From Lycium barbarum (Eukaryota; Streptophyta; Magnoliopsida; Solanales; Solanaceae), in the NCBI RefSeq assembly GCF_019175385.1, contig NC_083348.1, positions 15,001 through 79,000 of the forward strand: a DNA stretch of 64,000 nucleotides, given 5' to 3'. Positions 46,925 through 59,756 of this stretch are shown piece by piece; positions within the stretch are counted from its first letter, which is position 1, and each line of letters opens with the position of its first letter. The notes beneath the pieces are model-generated. The model ran no database searches and was not told the DNA's origin. It saw only the letters and a program-made list of their open reading frames with translations. A program made the position numbers and the translations under genes.

Positions 46925-49790
46925 ATTAAAATAGCTACAATTTTTTTTTCTTATTTATAATTGTAGTTTACTTTTGAATAATTATATTTTAATATATTTA
47001 CTTATTGATATACCTCATAGGTGGGAGTGTAGAATTTCTATAGCATATGGCTATGGGGATTAAGTGTTTAGAGAAGCGTATCAAAAACTGAGTCATATAA
47101 TAGGAAAGTTATTATTAATATTGAATATATCTTATTAAGTAATTAATTTCTATTCATTTGCTTTTATAAATATTATACATGTTTCAAAAAATTCTATTTT
47201 TAAATTAAAAGCGTGAATAAAGATATCTAACAAAAATGTTTATCTTCTTTATTAAATTTATAAAAAATATATATACATAAAAATTCTTATTTATAAATTA
47301 ATTGTTTTTGAATAATTATATTGTTATATATTTAGTTATTGATATATCTCATTGGGGTATAAGTACATGATCTATATAGTATAGGGGGTATAAGTGTTTA
47401 AAAAAGTTTGGGAGTGTATTCAAAACTGAGTCATATTATACGAAAGTTACAACTGATAGTTGACATATCTTATTAAGTAATTAACTTGGAATATTTCTTA
47501 TTTATAAAGGTACATGTTTCAAAAAACTCGTTGTTTTAATCAAATATTTGAATAAAGATATCCAACAAAAATATTTATCTTCTTTAATACATTTCAGAAA
47601 AATAAATACATAAAAAATTCCTTATTTATAACTTTAGTTTACTTTGAATAATTATATTTTAATATATTTACTTATTGATATACATCATAAGGGGTGTGAA
47701 TGTAAAATTTCTATAGTAAATGCGAGTGTAAATTTTAAAATTTAGGGAGCTTACCTGAGTCATATTATAGAAAAGTTATTACTAATTTTCGGTATATCTT
47801 ATTAAGTAATCAATTTGTGTCATTTCTTATTTATAAGGAGACATGTTTAGAAAATTTTGTTGTTTTAATCAAACGTGTGAATAGAGATATCCGACAAAAA
47901 TGTTTATCTTCTTTATTTCATAAAAATAAATATATAAAAACTTTTTATTTATAATTTTAATTTACTTTTGAATAATCATATTATTATATATTTAGTTATT
48001 GATATATCTCATAGGGGGTGTTAGTGCATGATTTCTATAGTATAAGGATATAAGATTTTAAATTTTAAAATAGGGAGCGTATCTGAAACTGAGCCATATT
48101 AGAGAATAGTTATTACTAATAGTCAGTATATCTTGTTACGTAATTAGTTTGTGTTCATGTCTTATTGATAAAGATACATGTTTCAAACAATTCGTTGTCA
48201 ATCAAATGCGTGAATAAAGATATCCAACAAATGTGTTTGTCTTCTTTATTAAATTTCATAAAAATAAATACATAAAAATTTCATTTTCATAATTTTAATT
48301 TGCTTTTTAATAATTATATTTTAATAAACATAGTTATTGATATACCTTGTAGAGGATGTGAGTATAGAATTTCTATAGTATAGGGAGATAAAGTGTTTAA
48401 ATTTTAATATTTATGGGTGTATCAGAAATTGAGTCATATTATAGGAAAGTTATTACTAATAGTCGGTATAAAGATACATGTTGCAAAGAATTCTCAGTTT
48501 TAATCAAATGCATGAATAAAGATATCCAACAAAAATATTTATCTTCTTTATTAAATTTCATAAAAATAAACATATTAGACACTTCTTATTTATAATTTTA
48601 ATTTGATGTTAAATAATTATATTTTAATATATTTAGTTACGATATACATCATAGGGGTGTAAGTGTAGAATTTCTGTAGTATAGGGGTTATAAGTGTTTA
48701 AATTTTAAAATTAAGGGAGTGTGTCCGAAACTGAGTCATATTATAGAAAAGTTATTACTAATAGTCGGTGTATCTTATTAAGTAATTAATTTGTGTTTAT
48801 TTATTATTTATAAAGATACATGTTTCAGACAATTCTTTGTTTGAATCAAATGCGTGAATAAAGATAGCCAACAAAAATGTTTATTTTCTTTATTAAATTT
48901 CATAAAAATAAAGAAATAAAAAGCTTCTTATTTGTAATTTTAGTTTTCTTTTGAATAGTTATATTTTAATATATTTAGTTATGGATATACCTCATCGTGG
49001 GTATAAATGTAGGATTTTGTATAGTATTTGGGGTATAAGTGTTTAAATTCTAAATTTATGGAGTGTATCCGAAATTGTCATATTATAGGAATGTTACTAC
49101 TAATGGCCTATTTATCTTATTAAGTAATTAATTTGAATTCATTTCTTATTTGTTAAAATAATGTTTCGAAGAATTCTCTCTTTTAATCAATTACATAAAT
49201 ACAGATATTCAACAAAAAACTTTATTTTCTTTATTAAATTTCACAAAATAAATACATACAAATTTCTTATTTATAATTTTAGTTTTTTTGACTAATTAAT
49301 TTTAATATATTTAGTTACGGATACGCCTCATAGGGAGGTGTAAGTGTGTGAATTTTATAGTATGGGGTGGGGAGCGGGGGGAGGGGGTGGTGTTATAAGT
49401 GTTTAAATTTCAAAATTTAGGGAGCTTATCTGAAACTAAGTCATATTATAGAAAAATTATTATTAATAGTCGATATATCTTATTAAGTCACTTAATTTGC
49501 ATTCATTTGTTTTTATAGATATACATGTTTTAAAATATTCTCCATTTTAATCAAATGCGTGATTAAAGATATTGAACAAAATATTTATCTCATTTTACAA
49601 TTTCATAAAAATAAATACATAAAAATGTCTTATTTATAATTTCAATTTACTTTAAATAATTATATTATAATACACTTAGTAACAAATATACCTCATAGGG
49701 GTGTAAGTATATGATTTTTATAACATATGAGGTATAAATACTTTTTTTTTAATTTACAGAGTGCATCAGAAACTTAAATCCCATTATTTA
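46925..49790 (+). repeat. tandem array of a ~335-bp unit, about nine copies
   Basis: GATATACCTCATAGG or a close form occurs at about 47007, 47341, 47677, 48001, 48339, 48641, 48983, 49320 and 49685 (spacings 302 to 365). Each unit also has GTGTAGAATTTCTATAGTAT, GAGTCATATTATAGAAAAG, TTATTAAGTAATTAATTTG and AAAGATATCCAACAAAAAT. It is very AT-rich, without ORFs. Copies are clearly diverged, so the array is old or not homogenised. Confidence 0.9.
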
Positions 49791-49859
49791 TAAAGTACAT
49801 AATTTTCTCAACATCTTTTTTAATTAAATTTCCACTAAGCTTGCTTAATGGGAGATTTT

Positions 49860-50800
49860 ATTAATAATAATAATAAAAAAAAATCAGAATAATTTTCTCA
49901 ACATTCTTTTTGTGTTTTTACTCTTTTTCGGATTCATACGAAATATTAGGTGGCAAACTTTCCCTTTTTTTTTCTTTTCCCAAACCCCTTTTAAACAACA
50001 GTGCTATATGTCCAGCCCCATTTTCTCCCCCCATGTCTCCACTTCCTATCACATGCACGTAATATAACCTCCCATCTTGATCTCAAAAACAAACCTCTCT
50101 TTGATATTTCTTCTATTCATTATGTTTTAGTATGGGATGCACAAGGGCAATATCCTCAGAGTAAGTAAAGTAAAAAAAACCCCTTCTCTTTACTTTTTGA
50201 ATGGTTCATATAACTTTTTTGAAGGTATTCAAATTCATTTATATGGATGTCATTTTCACGGAACAGGAATATGGTGGGGTTAAGTGCAATCAGTTGGGTG
50301 GGTGAACAATGATGATCAGTCTTTGACCATGAAGAGGTATTAATTTTGTGATTAAAGATTGAAGATATATTTTATTTAGATGGTGATATCAAAAAATGCA
50401 CTAACATTATATATTCTTTTTTTTTTGTTTTGTTTCACACAGGTACATGATGGTGAAACTAATTCAAGAGTAAAATTACTGGATGAGTGGAGCTACGTTA
50501 GCATACGAGGAAGAAACATATTTTTGTCTTTTTAATTTATCAATATTTTTGTATTGTAATTATACTTTCATGTTGAATAGATTTAGTTTCATTATTGTTT
50601 CTTTAAATTTAAGGAATTTGTAATGAGATGTTGTCTCAATATAATTTTAGTCATTTTTTCTGAAAATTTTGTTAGTACTTTGCATGTTTTGTTACGTTAT
50701 TTTCATATGGTATATTATTAAAGAATAAAATACATGCTTGCTTAATTTGTACAATGGATACTAATTTTATTCTGAAATAATTATTATATTATACTTTTTA
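49860..50800 (+). other. unique right interior of the CACTA element
   Basis: Lies between the array and the right subterminal repeats. Near 50225-50520 there are phrases that could be exon remnants (GGAACAGGAATATGGTGGGG; CTGGATGAGTGGAGCTACG), but no frame stays open. Possibly the remains of the element's own gene or a captured piece. Confidence 0.3.
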
Positions 50801-52167
50801 GGAAAATCATATTTTAATCACCAACGGATTAGTTCGTCACATTTATTTGGCGATAATAAGTTGTCCTAAAATCACTTTGCGTACGAATTATCTTTGTATT
50901 TGATGATAACTATAATTGTCACTGATAATCACATTCTTTAGTGACAATTTTGTTTTGTCGGTAAAATCAATATTTTTAATGACAACATGATAGCTTTTAG
51001 CCATAAAATTATTTTTGTCACCAATTTATGTATTTAATGACGAAATATTTTTTGTATATAAAAGATCGTTTTTAGTGACGAAAATACATTTTTTCAGCTA
51101 CAAATTACATATGACTTTAAAGACAATTATGATCGTCACTGATTAAAATAATAATTAGTGACAAGGTTGTTTCGTCGGCATTAATTGTCTTTTTAGTGAC
51201 AAAAACACACTATCAACCACAAAATTTTTATACTTTTTTTGACGAAGAAGTTTGTCATAAATAGTATGAATTTAAGGACGAAATTATTTTTTGTAGTTAA
51301 TAAACCTTATTTAGTGATGAAACACTAAATTGTCTTTGTATACTTTTAGCGACCCATGTTTAGGGACGAAGATTGACGATTTTTTTTTTTCGTCACAAAA
51401 TATTTTTTGTGACGAAATATGAATTTTAAGTGACAACATAGTTCGTCACTGATAACCAAATTTGTTGTAGTGAACATTTATGGATCGGGTTGCACGTTCC
51501 GCAACACTAACACTTATATGCTATATATATATATATATATATATATAAGTGTGTGTGCGTGCGTGCATGCTTACCTACATATGATTTTTAAGATTCATGC
51601 ATTACATATTGTACGTTCTCAGATGACAGATTACCTCTACTCTCTTTATATTTCCGTCCTACCTATGTTATTGCTTCCAGCCTTACATACTCAGTACTTT
51701 TACCCATACTATGCTGCATTTCGTGTTGCAGGCTCTGATAGAGTTAATGGAGAGCAGCCGTAGTAGGACTTCCAGCTTCAGTGGTGTCAGTAAGTGCCAC
51801 TACTCCAGACTTGCCATCTTTTGGTACTTTCAAGTTAATGTAACATATGTTTATATGTACATTCTTAGAGACTCATATACATAGTGGGGTATGTAGATAC
51901 TATGTATGGTCTTGCCGGCCTCGTCTAGGTTGTGATATTCTCTTGTAAGCCTTGTCGGCTTTACAATGCTCGTGATGTTGTAGCGACCTTGTCGATTCGC
52001 ATATGTACATATATGTTGGATTATTGAATATTTTTGTGTTGGGCCTTTCTGCGCGTAGGTGTTCTCTGAGTTATAGTATGTGGTATTGCAGGCAATCGTT
52101 AAGTCAGGTGGTTCCCGACCTGTGAGTCAGAGCCCGTCATACTCCTCGTTAGGGGTGTGACAATAAC

Positions 52168-53645
52168 GACAAGAAAGTAATGAGAGATAAGAGGAATAAA
52201 CTGAACATCTGAATGCCTCTTAAGGTGGATAACATGCATGCTTTCCTTTTTTTTTAAAAAAATATTTTCATACATATATATATATATAATACTGTACCCG
52301 GCCATATAGGCTCGGTGTCATCCGTAACCAAGGCAGTGGTATGCACAATAGGTGTAGTACCCGGCCGACTATAGTGCGGCTCAGTATGAGAAAATAACTA
52401 CATATATATATAAGGCATGCATGAGAGGTCAAAGAAACGTTACAACTCTATCGGAGTGACGTAAGGTCAGTAAACCTCCTATTACCATTATGGAGCTAAC
52501 ATTATCGGCATATCTCACTTTGACGGACCAATAATCATAAGATGAGATCAACATCAATAATAAGATTAATAACCATAAGATAAAGATCAATAATCATGAG
52601 ACGAAATCAACAATGTCATAAGAGGATAAAGAACATAAGCTCCTAACATTTCTAAGAGTGAAGTCATCTTGGATATCATTTGTGTAAGTTCGTAACAATA
52701 GGATCATGCCATAAAAAATAAAGGGACAACCTTAACATACCCTGTCGTCTCCTTAAAATATCAACGCCTATTCTCCAAAGCTTGTAAATCTACATTCAAG
52801 ATGATTCATACTAAAGTTAAGTCTTGGAAACTCTCATAAAGTCAAACTAAATTAATTGGTAAGTTAATGAAAATCGGACAACATTTCCTTTGTATCGTCT
52901 ACCTCCACTAACTCCAAAACAATCCCCAAAATCACAATAAAACATCAACAATACCATAACCAAAGGATTACAGTCAAATTATGCTCAATTCAGCCCAAAA
53001 CTTGTTTTCATAATAAATCCATAACAACAACTTCAACACAACACCTTATAACCCTTTTCTCCAATTTCTTTTCCTCAAATCTTAGCATAATTTATCAAAT
53101 AAACTCATAATCACGAAGCTAAGATGAAATCTTACCCCAAAATTCAAGAACACTTCAATTTCAAGGTTGCTCCACCTTAAAATACTGACCCAAGCTTCTT
53201 CAAGAAGAGGAGACAAGTTTAAACCATACTTTGAAACCCCAAATACTTTGATCTTCAATTTGATCTTTGATTTTGGCATGGAGAAATGTTTGAATATTTT
53301 TGGAGAGGTCTCTAGAGCTTTTTTGAACTTGTAGTTATGTTTAGAATGATTAAAACGAAGACGGCTCATCATACTTAAAATCAGAAAAATTCCACCGACT
53401 TACAAAATACTGGCCGTATTTCTTGGCCGTGTGACATTATACGGCCAATTTTCTGGCCGTATAACATTATACGGCCTGTATAGTTGGCCGTATAATTCCA
53501 CCTCAAATTTCTGCTTCTCCGTAAATTTTTAAAATCCTTAAATAAGGTCCATATCTCAAAATACGGACCATATCCCAATTATACGGTCCGTATACTATAT
53601 GTTTCAAAAACAACTTTTGACGAACCTTCCCGCTTCGATTCACTT
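52168..53645 (-). mobile_element. LTR fragment, minus orientation, right piece
   Basis: Continues the LTR broken at 43625. Contains ACAACATTTCCTTTG at about 52868 (a decayed GGGCAACATCTCCCC) and, at 53410-53595, a cluster of ATACGG palindromes with GGCCGTATAACATTATACGGCC and ATACGGTCCGTAT. It is cut off at about 53645 where the next element begins. ORFs at 53082-53578 (minus) are LTR shadows. Confidence 0.65.
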
Positions 53646-54792
53646 ATATTTTATTGTGTAGGAATAAAGCGGTACAAAGTTAAAGAGATTTGAAGCAAAA
53701 TTGAATAAAAAGTGGAAGAAAAATAAAGGAAAGAAAGAATGGAGATAAGCATTAGTGGACTTAATGATTGGGGTCATCATTTGCTAATGATTAGGAGCAT
53801 TTAATGAGACCAAAGAGCAAAGATGTAAATCAATTGCAAAGAAGGAAAAAAGAGAATGTTGGCAGAAATGTTTTGGAGCACCAAATTGGCTGATCTGCCA
53901 GTCGCGAGCGGTGAGCATATTGCGGACTCAGAATTTATCCCAATTCGTTTTGGATTCAGTTATTTTATTTGGAATTTTTTCTATACCTATAAATATTTCA
54001 TAAGCCACAATTCTTAGACATCTTCGGTATAAAACACAAGTTTGGAGGCTAGGGTTCCTACGTATATTTTCTTTCTTTCATTCAAACCTTGTTTATGGGA
54101 ATTTCTTGTTGACAATTGAGATGGAAACTCTTGTTGTACTTATTTATTGATCGACATTATTTTTAATCAAGTAAGTTATTGTTATTTTAGTTATTCTTGT
54201 TCTTCAACGTTTCTCAAGGGAGTAGCTAACCCTAGGACTCGCTCATTTACTTTGTTTGAAACTCAAAAGAGGAAGAACGGGGTTGAAATAGAATAATTAA
54301 CATGAATTTGGGGAGTTAATCCTCATCTAATGAAAATTGACCTAGGAATAGGCGATACCACTTGTAGCCATAGTTGGGTGTTCTTAATGCTCCTAATTTA
54401 TTTAGGGATATTCAATTAGGTAGTCTAGTTAATCTTTAGGAGAAGTTAATTTAGAATAATTATCCGAGGCTAATTAACATAATATTACTATTATCTGTAA
54501 TTCGTTAAATATATTGGATCGTTACTTGAGAAGTAGTTCCTTTTATTCCATTTTTGTGGACATTGATCAATTTACTTGCTTTCTAGATTAGATTTTATAT
54601 TTTCGTATTTTATCAAAACCATATCTAAAAACCACCATTGATGCGTTCGGCCTAGCAGTTGTTGATCATAATTCTTAATCTGCTTAAACGCCTACATATT
54701 GTTCTCTGTGGGATTCAACCCCAACCTTTTTGGGTTACTATGTTTGACAACGTCTTCGTTATGCCATTAAAAGGTGTAATTTGAGCGTATCA
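53646..54792 (+). mobile_element. 5' LTR of a LARD-like element, truncated at its start
   Basis: Matches 57447-58600 almost throughout, from TATTTTATTGTGTAGGAATA to GAGCGTATCA. The first 90 or so bases present in the other LTR (from 57354) are missing, replaced by the neighbouring LTR. Confidence 0.85.
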
Positions 54793-54796
54793 AATT

Positions 54797-54815
54797 TTGG
54801 CACCTTTGCCGGGGA
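54797..54815 (+). promoter_or_regulatory. primer binding site, not of the Met type
   Basis: TTTTGGCACCTTTGCCGGGG, close to the TGGCGCCGTTGCCGGGGA site of Athila/Tat-like elements, four bases after the LTR. Confidence 0.8.
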
Positions 54816-54929
54816 ACAATTGACATATTTTGGCTAATTTAGGAAATAAGCTAACTTTCTTTGAACCGAACCTATGAATATTTGTATAGTTATTTTCTGT
54901 GTTTTATTTTATTTTAGTTTTGGAAAAAA

Positions 54930-55600
54930 ATGGTATCATTCCATGAAAACTTGTTTGGTATTGATTTTGATTTATATTGTGAGCATGGCCAAATTGGTGA
55001 GTTCGAACTCATAATGGAATGTCTGCTTAATGAGGGTAACGAAAATCAAAAAGCCTTGAAAGAATACTTGAAAACTAGTCTCCAACTTAGTTTGATGACA
55101 GAAGAAGAAAATCCTCCATGGGCATTCGATCTAGATCAGAATCAATATGAACTCCCCAATGCTCAATCTGAAAAGGTAATCCCTTTGTTGGGGTCAATCA
55201 TAAAGATGAGATTATTGGGAATGCCAAAGAAAAATATAAATTGGAGTCAACCATTGTTCTGAAAAATATGGTTGTTGTAGACTCCAATCTTGGGGAAAAA
55301 GAGGATGTCGAAATTCTAGAAGTTCAAATGCCATATATCCTGCAATTTGAAAACTCAAGAAGGCAGAAGGACATTCCTCACTTGAAAGCCAAGAAGTGTA
55401 AGATGAAAAATATTATGCTTGGCTTGTTCATCTACTTACCCCCCCCCCCACCCCTCACCCCGCTGCTTGTGGTCACAAACTTGAATCCAAGTTGGGTTCC
55501 CAATTCATAAGCTCCAAATGGCGAGAAAAGCGATTAGGAGAAGTCTTGAGTACCCGAAGTTGAAAGTTGAGGAGCATGTTTGGGCTTAAGTATGGGGTCT
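54930..55600 (+). CDS. unidentified ORF(s) of the LARD-like element
   Basis: ORF 54930-55262 (110 residues) starts MVSFHENLFGIDFDLYCEHG and is acidic, with ECLLNEGNENQKALKEYLK and MTEEENPPWAFDLDQNQYEL. A second frame, 55241-55510, gives VDSNLGEKEDVEILEVQMPY and HLKAKKCKMKNIMLGLFIYL and runs into a poly-C tract coding for prolines (55440-55450). In a different frame after the C tract, HKLESKLGSQFISSKWREKR follows up to a stop near 55550. This suggests one ancestral protein of about 200 residues broken by frameshifts, the C run being one. No gag, protease, RT or integrase signature is visible. Function unknown; it may serve the element, for example as a Gag-like or accessory protein. Confidence 0.5.
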
Positions 55601-57330
55601 TCCCGACCCTTAATGTTAAGGATTATGCTGCTAGCTAGACCCTAGAGGGTCTCAGGGAGTACTTCTCAACCTTGTTTGAATTATTTCTCTACTATACATG
55701 CATTGAGGACAACACATATTTTTAAGTGTAGGGTAGGGTACTTCTGATTTTTGAGGTCAAGGATGATTATGCCACAAGAATTTTCTTTCTTAGCCTTATA
55801 TATTAAAAAAAACATGTATATATATATATATATAAAGAGATTTTTTTCTTTGTTCATTCTTTTATTTTTCTTTTATAGTTTCGTTTTCTCTTTTAGCTAT
55901 ATATATAAAAAAAAATGAGATTTTTTTCTTTGTTCGTTCTTTTATTTTTCTTTTATAGTTTCGTTTTCTCTTTTAGCGGCATAGATCATCCACCCCTTGG
56001 GTTTTCTTATGGCCTCGGTTCTTTCCCGAGGGGGGGCCTTTGAACTGGGTAATTTTCATTTTTTAGGATTAATTTTTTTAGGAGTAGTAAAGGAGAGAGA
56101 AGAAAGACCCTTTTTGACTTGTTTGATACTAGCATATTTGGGCCTGAGCTTGAGTAGTACTTTCCTGTGAGTTCTTGAGTAATGTAAAAAATAGCAGACT
56201 TTCTGACATCTACACTCATGGTTGTGACTCTATGTATAGCTTATTCTTATTTTGTAGTTCGTCATGATCCTATCTGTCCTAGAGTAGAATTGATCCATCT
56301 TGATTGATACTTGTGCCATGTGTAGTGAGAATTTCTTGCATATATTCTATGTTTTGCATCTTAGTCTAGAACTTTCCCTGCATGTTATTGAAGCAAAATA
56401 AAAAGTGTTGCTCTGTTTAGAAGATGATAATAGGCTTTCTTTGATATGTCTTGTAAATTTTAGTCTTTTCAGATATTGTACCACTAGTTAGCCCTTTGAG
56501 CCTGTGGCCGTTCTTTTGTTAGCCATAATTTTTGCCTTGATTCTTTTGTTGAATTCCTAGTTTTTGCACCCTGCTTCCTTGAGCACGGTAGCATAGACTA
56601 TTATATAATTGATAATATGAAGAAAAGGGACGGTCAAGTGAAAAACGGTAACCAATGATAGTTGCAAAGTGATTAAAAGGCCCTCTTAAAAAGGATGTGA
56701 AAAAAAAAATGAAAATTTCTTGATATGATGAGAATTACTAGTGAAAAAATTGATGAAGAAAGGGCTAGAAAATAAAGTGAAGAGATGAAAATAATGGGTG
56801 ATGAAGTCTAAAAGTGCAAAGTGCTTAGGGAAGTGTAAGTCACTATTATATCGTTTTCCTACCCGTCCCCTAGCCAATAGTACAACCCGTTATAGTCCTA
56901 TTTGATTCTATTTGAGCCACTTAATTAGTGGAGATGTACATAATGGGCAAGCCTATGGTTCTTTGTGCATACATGTGAATTTCTTTGTGAGTGAGAGTTG
57001 TGCTTTGATGCTAGTCCTTAATTTACATTTGATTCTTTGATTTGAGTGTGTGGACTATATCTTATTATGGGGGCACTTGTTTCATGATAGATAGGTGATG
57101 TTATTAGCTTTTTTGACAGAGTAGTTGAACGAGCTTAAATTTGATGAGTTAGAGTTCGTTTTCTGAGGTTAGAAAGTTAGAAGTTTGTTGTTTGTTTATC
57201 TTGCATGATGATCATGAAGTATATTTGATGGTTTGAGTTGCTATAGGGCTTGATTGTTGGTATCGACCAAAGTGGTGGTGTTCGTAGGCTTAATTTATTG
57301 AGAGTGATTTTAATGCTTACTCGAGGACGA
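55601..57330 (+). mobile_element. non-coding 3' interior of the LARD-like element
   Basis: Long untranslated interior without protein domains. Holds an 80-bp duplication at 55837-55996. ORFs on the minus strand (56007-56219, 56686-56877) have no support. Confidence 0.6.
55837..55996 (+). repeat. 80-bp direct duplication
   Basis: GAGATTTTTTTCTTTGTTC through TTTCGTTTTCTCTTTTAGC occurs at 55837 and again at 55917, with one base change and a short AT linker. Confidence 0.9.
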
Positions 57331-57353
57331 GCAAAAGTTTAAGTGTGGGGTGG
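57327..57353 (+). promoter_or_regulatory. polypurine tract with CGAGGACGA box
   Basis: CTCGAGGACGAGCAAAAG followed by TTTAAGTGTGGGGTGG before the 3' LTR. Confidence 0.75.
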
Positions 57354-58600
57354 TGATGTTTGGCCAAAAAATGCATATATTTACCCATAGTTGCCTCATA
57401 TTTTAGTACTTTTAATCAACTTTTGTGTATTATTCTATTGATTTGTGCTTAATGTTATATTTTATTGTGTAGGAATAAAGCGGTACAAAGTTAAAGATAT
57501 TTGAAGCAAAATTGAATAAAAAGCGGAAGAAAATAAAGGAAAGAAAGAATAGAGACAAGCATTAGTGGCCTTAATGATTGGGGCCATCATTTGCTGATTA
57601 TTAGGAGCATTTAATGAGACCAAAGAGCAAAGATGTAAATCAGTTGCAAAGAAGGAAAAAAGAGAATGTTGGCAGAAACGTTTTGGAACACCAAATTGGC
57701 TGATCTGCCAGTCGCGAACGGTGAACATATTGCGGACTCAGAATTTATCCCAATTCGTTTTGGATGCAGTTTTTTTATATGGGTTTTTTCTACACCTATA
57801 AATATTTTATAAGCCAAAATTCTTAGACTTCTTTGACATAAAACACAAGTTTGGAGGCTAGGGTTCTTACGTATATTTTCTTTCTTTTATTCAAACCTTG
57901 TTTATGGAAATTTCTTGCAGACAATTGAGATGGAAACTCTTGTTGTGCTTATTTATTGATCGACATTATTTTTAATCAAGTAAGTTATTGTTATTTTAAT
58001 TATTCTTGTTCTTCAACGTTTCTCAAGGGAGTAGCTAACCCTAGGACTCACCCATTTACTTTGTTTGAAACTCGAAAGAGGAAGAACGGGGTTGGGATAG
58101 AATAATTAACATGAATTTGGAGCATTAATCCTCATCTAATGGAAATTGACCTAGGAATAGACGATACCATTTGTAGCTATAGTCGGGTGTTCTTAATGCT
58201 CCTAATTGCTTTAGGGATATTCAATTAGGTAGTCTAGTTAATCTTTGGGAGATGTTAATTTAGAGTCATTATCCGAAGTTAATTAACGTAATATTACCAT
58301 TATCTATAATTCGTGAAATATATTGGATCGTTACTTGAGAAGCAGTTTCCTTTATTCCATTATTGCGGCCATTGATCAATTTACTTGTTTTTTAGATTAG
58401 ATTTTATATTTTCGTATTTTATCAAAACCATATCTAAAAACCACCATTGATGCAATCTGCCTAGCTGTTACCGGTGATAATTCTTAATCTGCTTAAATGC
58501 CTACATATTGTTTTCTGTAGGATTTGACCCCAACCTTGTTGGCTTACTATATTGACAATGTCCGCGTTATGCCATTAAAATGTGTAATTTAAGCGTATCA
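57354..58600 (+). mobile_element. 3' LTR of the LARD-like element
   Basis: Begins TGATGTTTGGCC and ends AAGCGTATCA, with the short inverted ends TGAT and ATCA. 1247 bp. The minus ORFs at 57462-57817 are shadows. No target duplication can be tested because the other end is lost. Confidence 0.85.
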
Positions 58601-59219
58601 CTCAACCTCAACCATTAGAGATGAGACTACCGAATCCTGAATAGTAACTCCCGTATCGCCTGAGTCCAATAATCGGACTCTTAGGCTAGCTAACTTTTGA
58701 AGCTCACGAACGAGTTCCTTTTTTCCTGGCTGAACATAAGATAAACAACCCATGGATTTGCGGCTAAGGGCATGGGCTACTGCGTTCTCCTTCCCGGGAT
58801 GATACAAGATGCTAACATCATAGTCTTTCAATAACACCAACCATCGCCTTTGACGCAAATTCAACTCCTTTTTCTTTAAAATATACTGGAGACCCTTATG
58901 GCCTGTATAAACATCAACATGAACCCCATACAAATAATGCCTCCACATCTTCAATGATGAATCATCGCGCTAACTCTAGATCAAGTGTTGAATAGTTCTT
59001 CTCGTGCGTTCGCAATTGCCACGAGACATAAGCAATAAATTTATCGTGTTGCATTAATACACAACCTAACCCAACTCCTGAAGCATCACAATAGATAATG
59101 TAGCTTTCTGATCCCTCCAAAAGTGTCAGAACCAGGGCCAAAGTTAATCTGTTTTTCAACTCCCTAAAACTGCGCTCACAAGCATCCGTCCATTGGAACT
59201 TAGTTAATTTCTGAGTCAG
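58601..59219 (-). pseudogene. gypsy RNase H domain remnant
   Basis: Minus strand. ORF 59225-58962 reads [20 protein letters not shown], then [18 protein letters not shown] (catalytic Asp), FIAYVSWQL and [12 protein letters not shown] (Glu). After a frameshift, ORF 58954-58598 goes on with [20 protein letters not shown] (the family usually has Asp here in TDHK, this copy Gly), [20 protein letters not shown] and AVAHALSRKSM. The order equals 35745-36290 of the chromovirus, to which it is related. Cut on the right by the LTR at 59220 and on the left by the LARD-like element. Confidence 0.9.
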
Positions 59220-59756
59220 TGTCACGACCCAAACCGGAGGGCCACGACTGACACCTAAGACCCTACTCGCCTGAGTGTCATACTACTATTCCATCCGGGA
59301 GTCACAACTTTTTGTGAACCTTTAATCTACGAAATGACGCTTCCTTCAGGGAAAAAAAACTTTTCAATAAAACTCTTTCGTCAAATTAGGGACTTCTCCC
59401 TTATCATTAATTCAAAGAAAACCTTTGGTCACAATAATATCTTTAAAAATAAAGCATAAAAACACATCGACCTATATGGTCGCTTTACACAATTGTCGAC
59501 ATCTCGATGCACTATCCATAGGACACTGTCTGCAAAAGTCTCAAACATACACGAGATACCATAACATAAGTACTTCGACTCGGCAACACTTCGAACTGAG
59601 ATGGAGCTCACCAATCCAACTGATAGCCTGGGAACATCCTATGGCGAATGCCTTCTACTCATCTGTATACATTTGCGTGGCATGAAACGTAGCGCCTCCA
59701 GGCAAAGGAGTGTCAGTACGAATAATGTACCGAGTATGTAAGGCAGAACTGAAACA

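Larger units (their letters stand above)
45158..51472. mobile_element. non-autonomous CACTA (En/Spm) transposon
   Basis: Terminal inverted repeats CACTACAACAAAT (45158) and ATTTGTTGTAGTG (to 51472), with the 3-bp target duplication AAC on both sides. The flanks rejoin to an uninterrupted minisatellite. Both subterminal regions (45158-46560 and 50800-51472) are packed with TTTCGTCACTAA and TTAGTGACGAAA-type motifs in both directions, the binding-site-rich ends typical of this superfamily. No TNPA/TNPD-like transposase is seen. The two ORFs inside (45773-45958 and 48413-48595) have no family features. The middle is a tandem array (46925-49790). Confidence 0.93.
43626..52162 (+). mobile_element. 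solo LTR with a CACTA element nested in it
   Basis: Starts TGTTACACCCC and ends GGGGTGTGACA, flanked by the exact 5-bp duplication ATAAC (43621-43625 and 52163-52167). Subtracting the CACTA insertion leaves about 2.2 kb, the size of the other LTRs here. It has GGGGAGATGCTGCCCAAATT at about 44482 and TTACATACTCAGTAC near 51682, in the order of other LTRs. No PBS, PPT or pol, so the full element was removed by LTR-LTR recombination. ORFs at 43628-44029 and 44186-44512 (minus) and 51470-51763 lie in LTR DNA and show no family. Confidence 0.88.
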
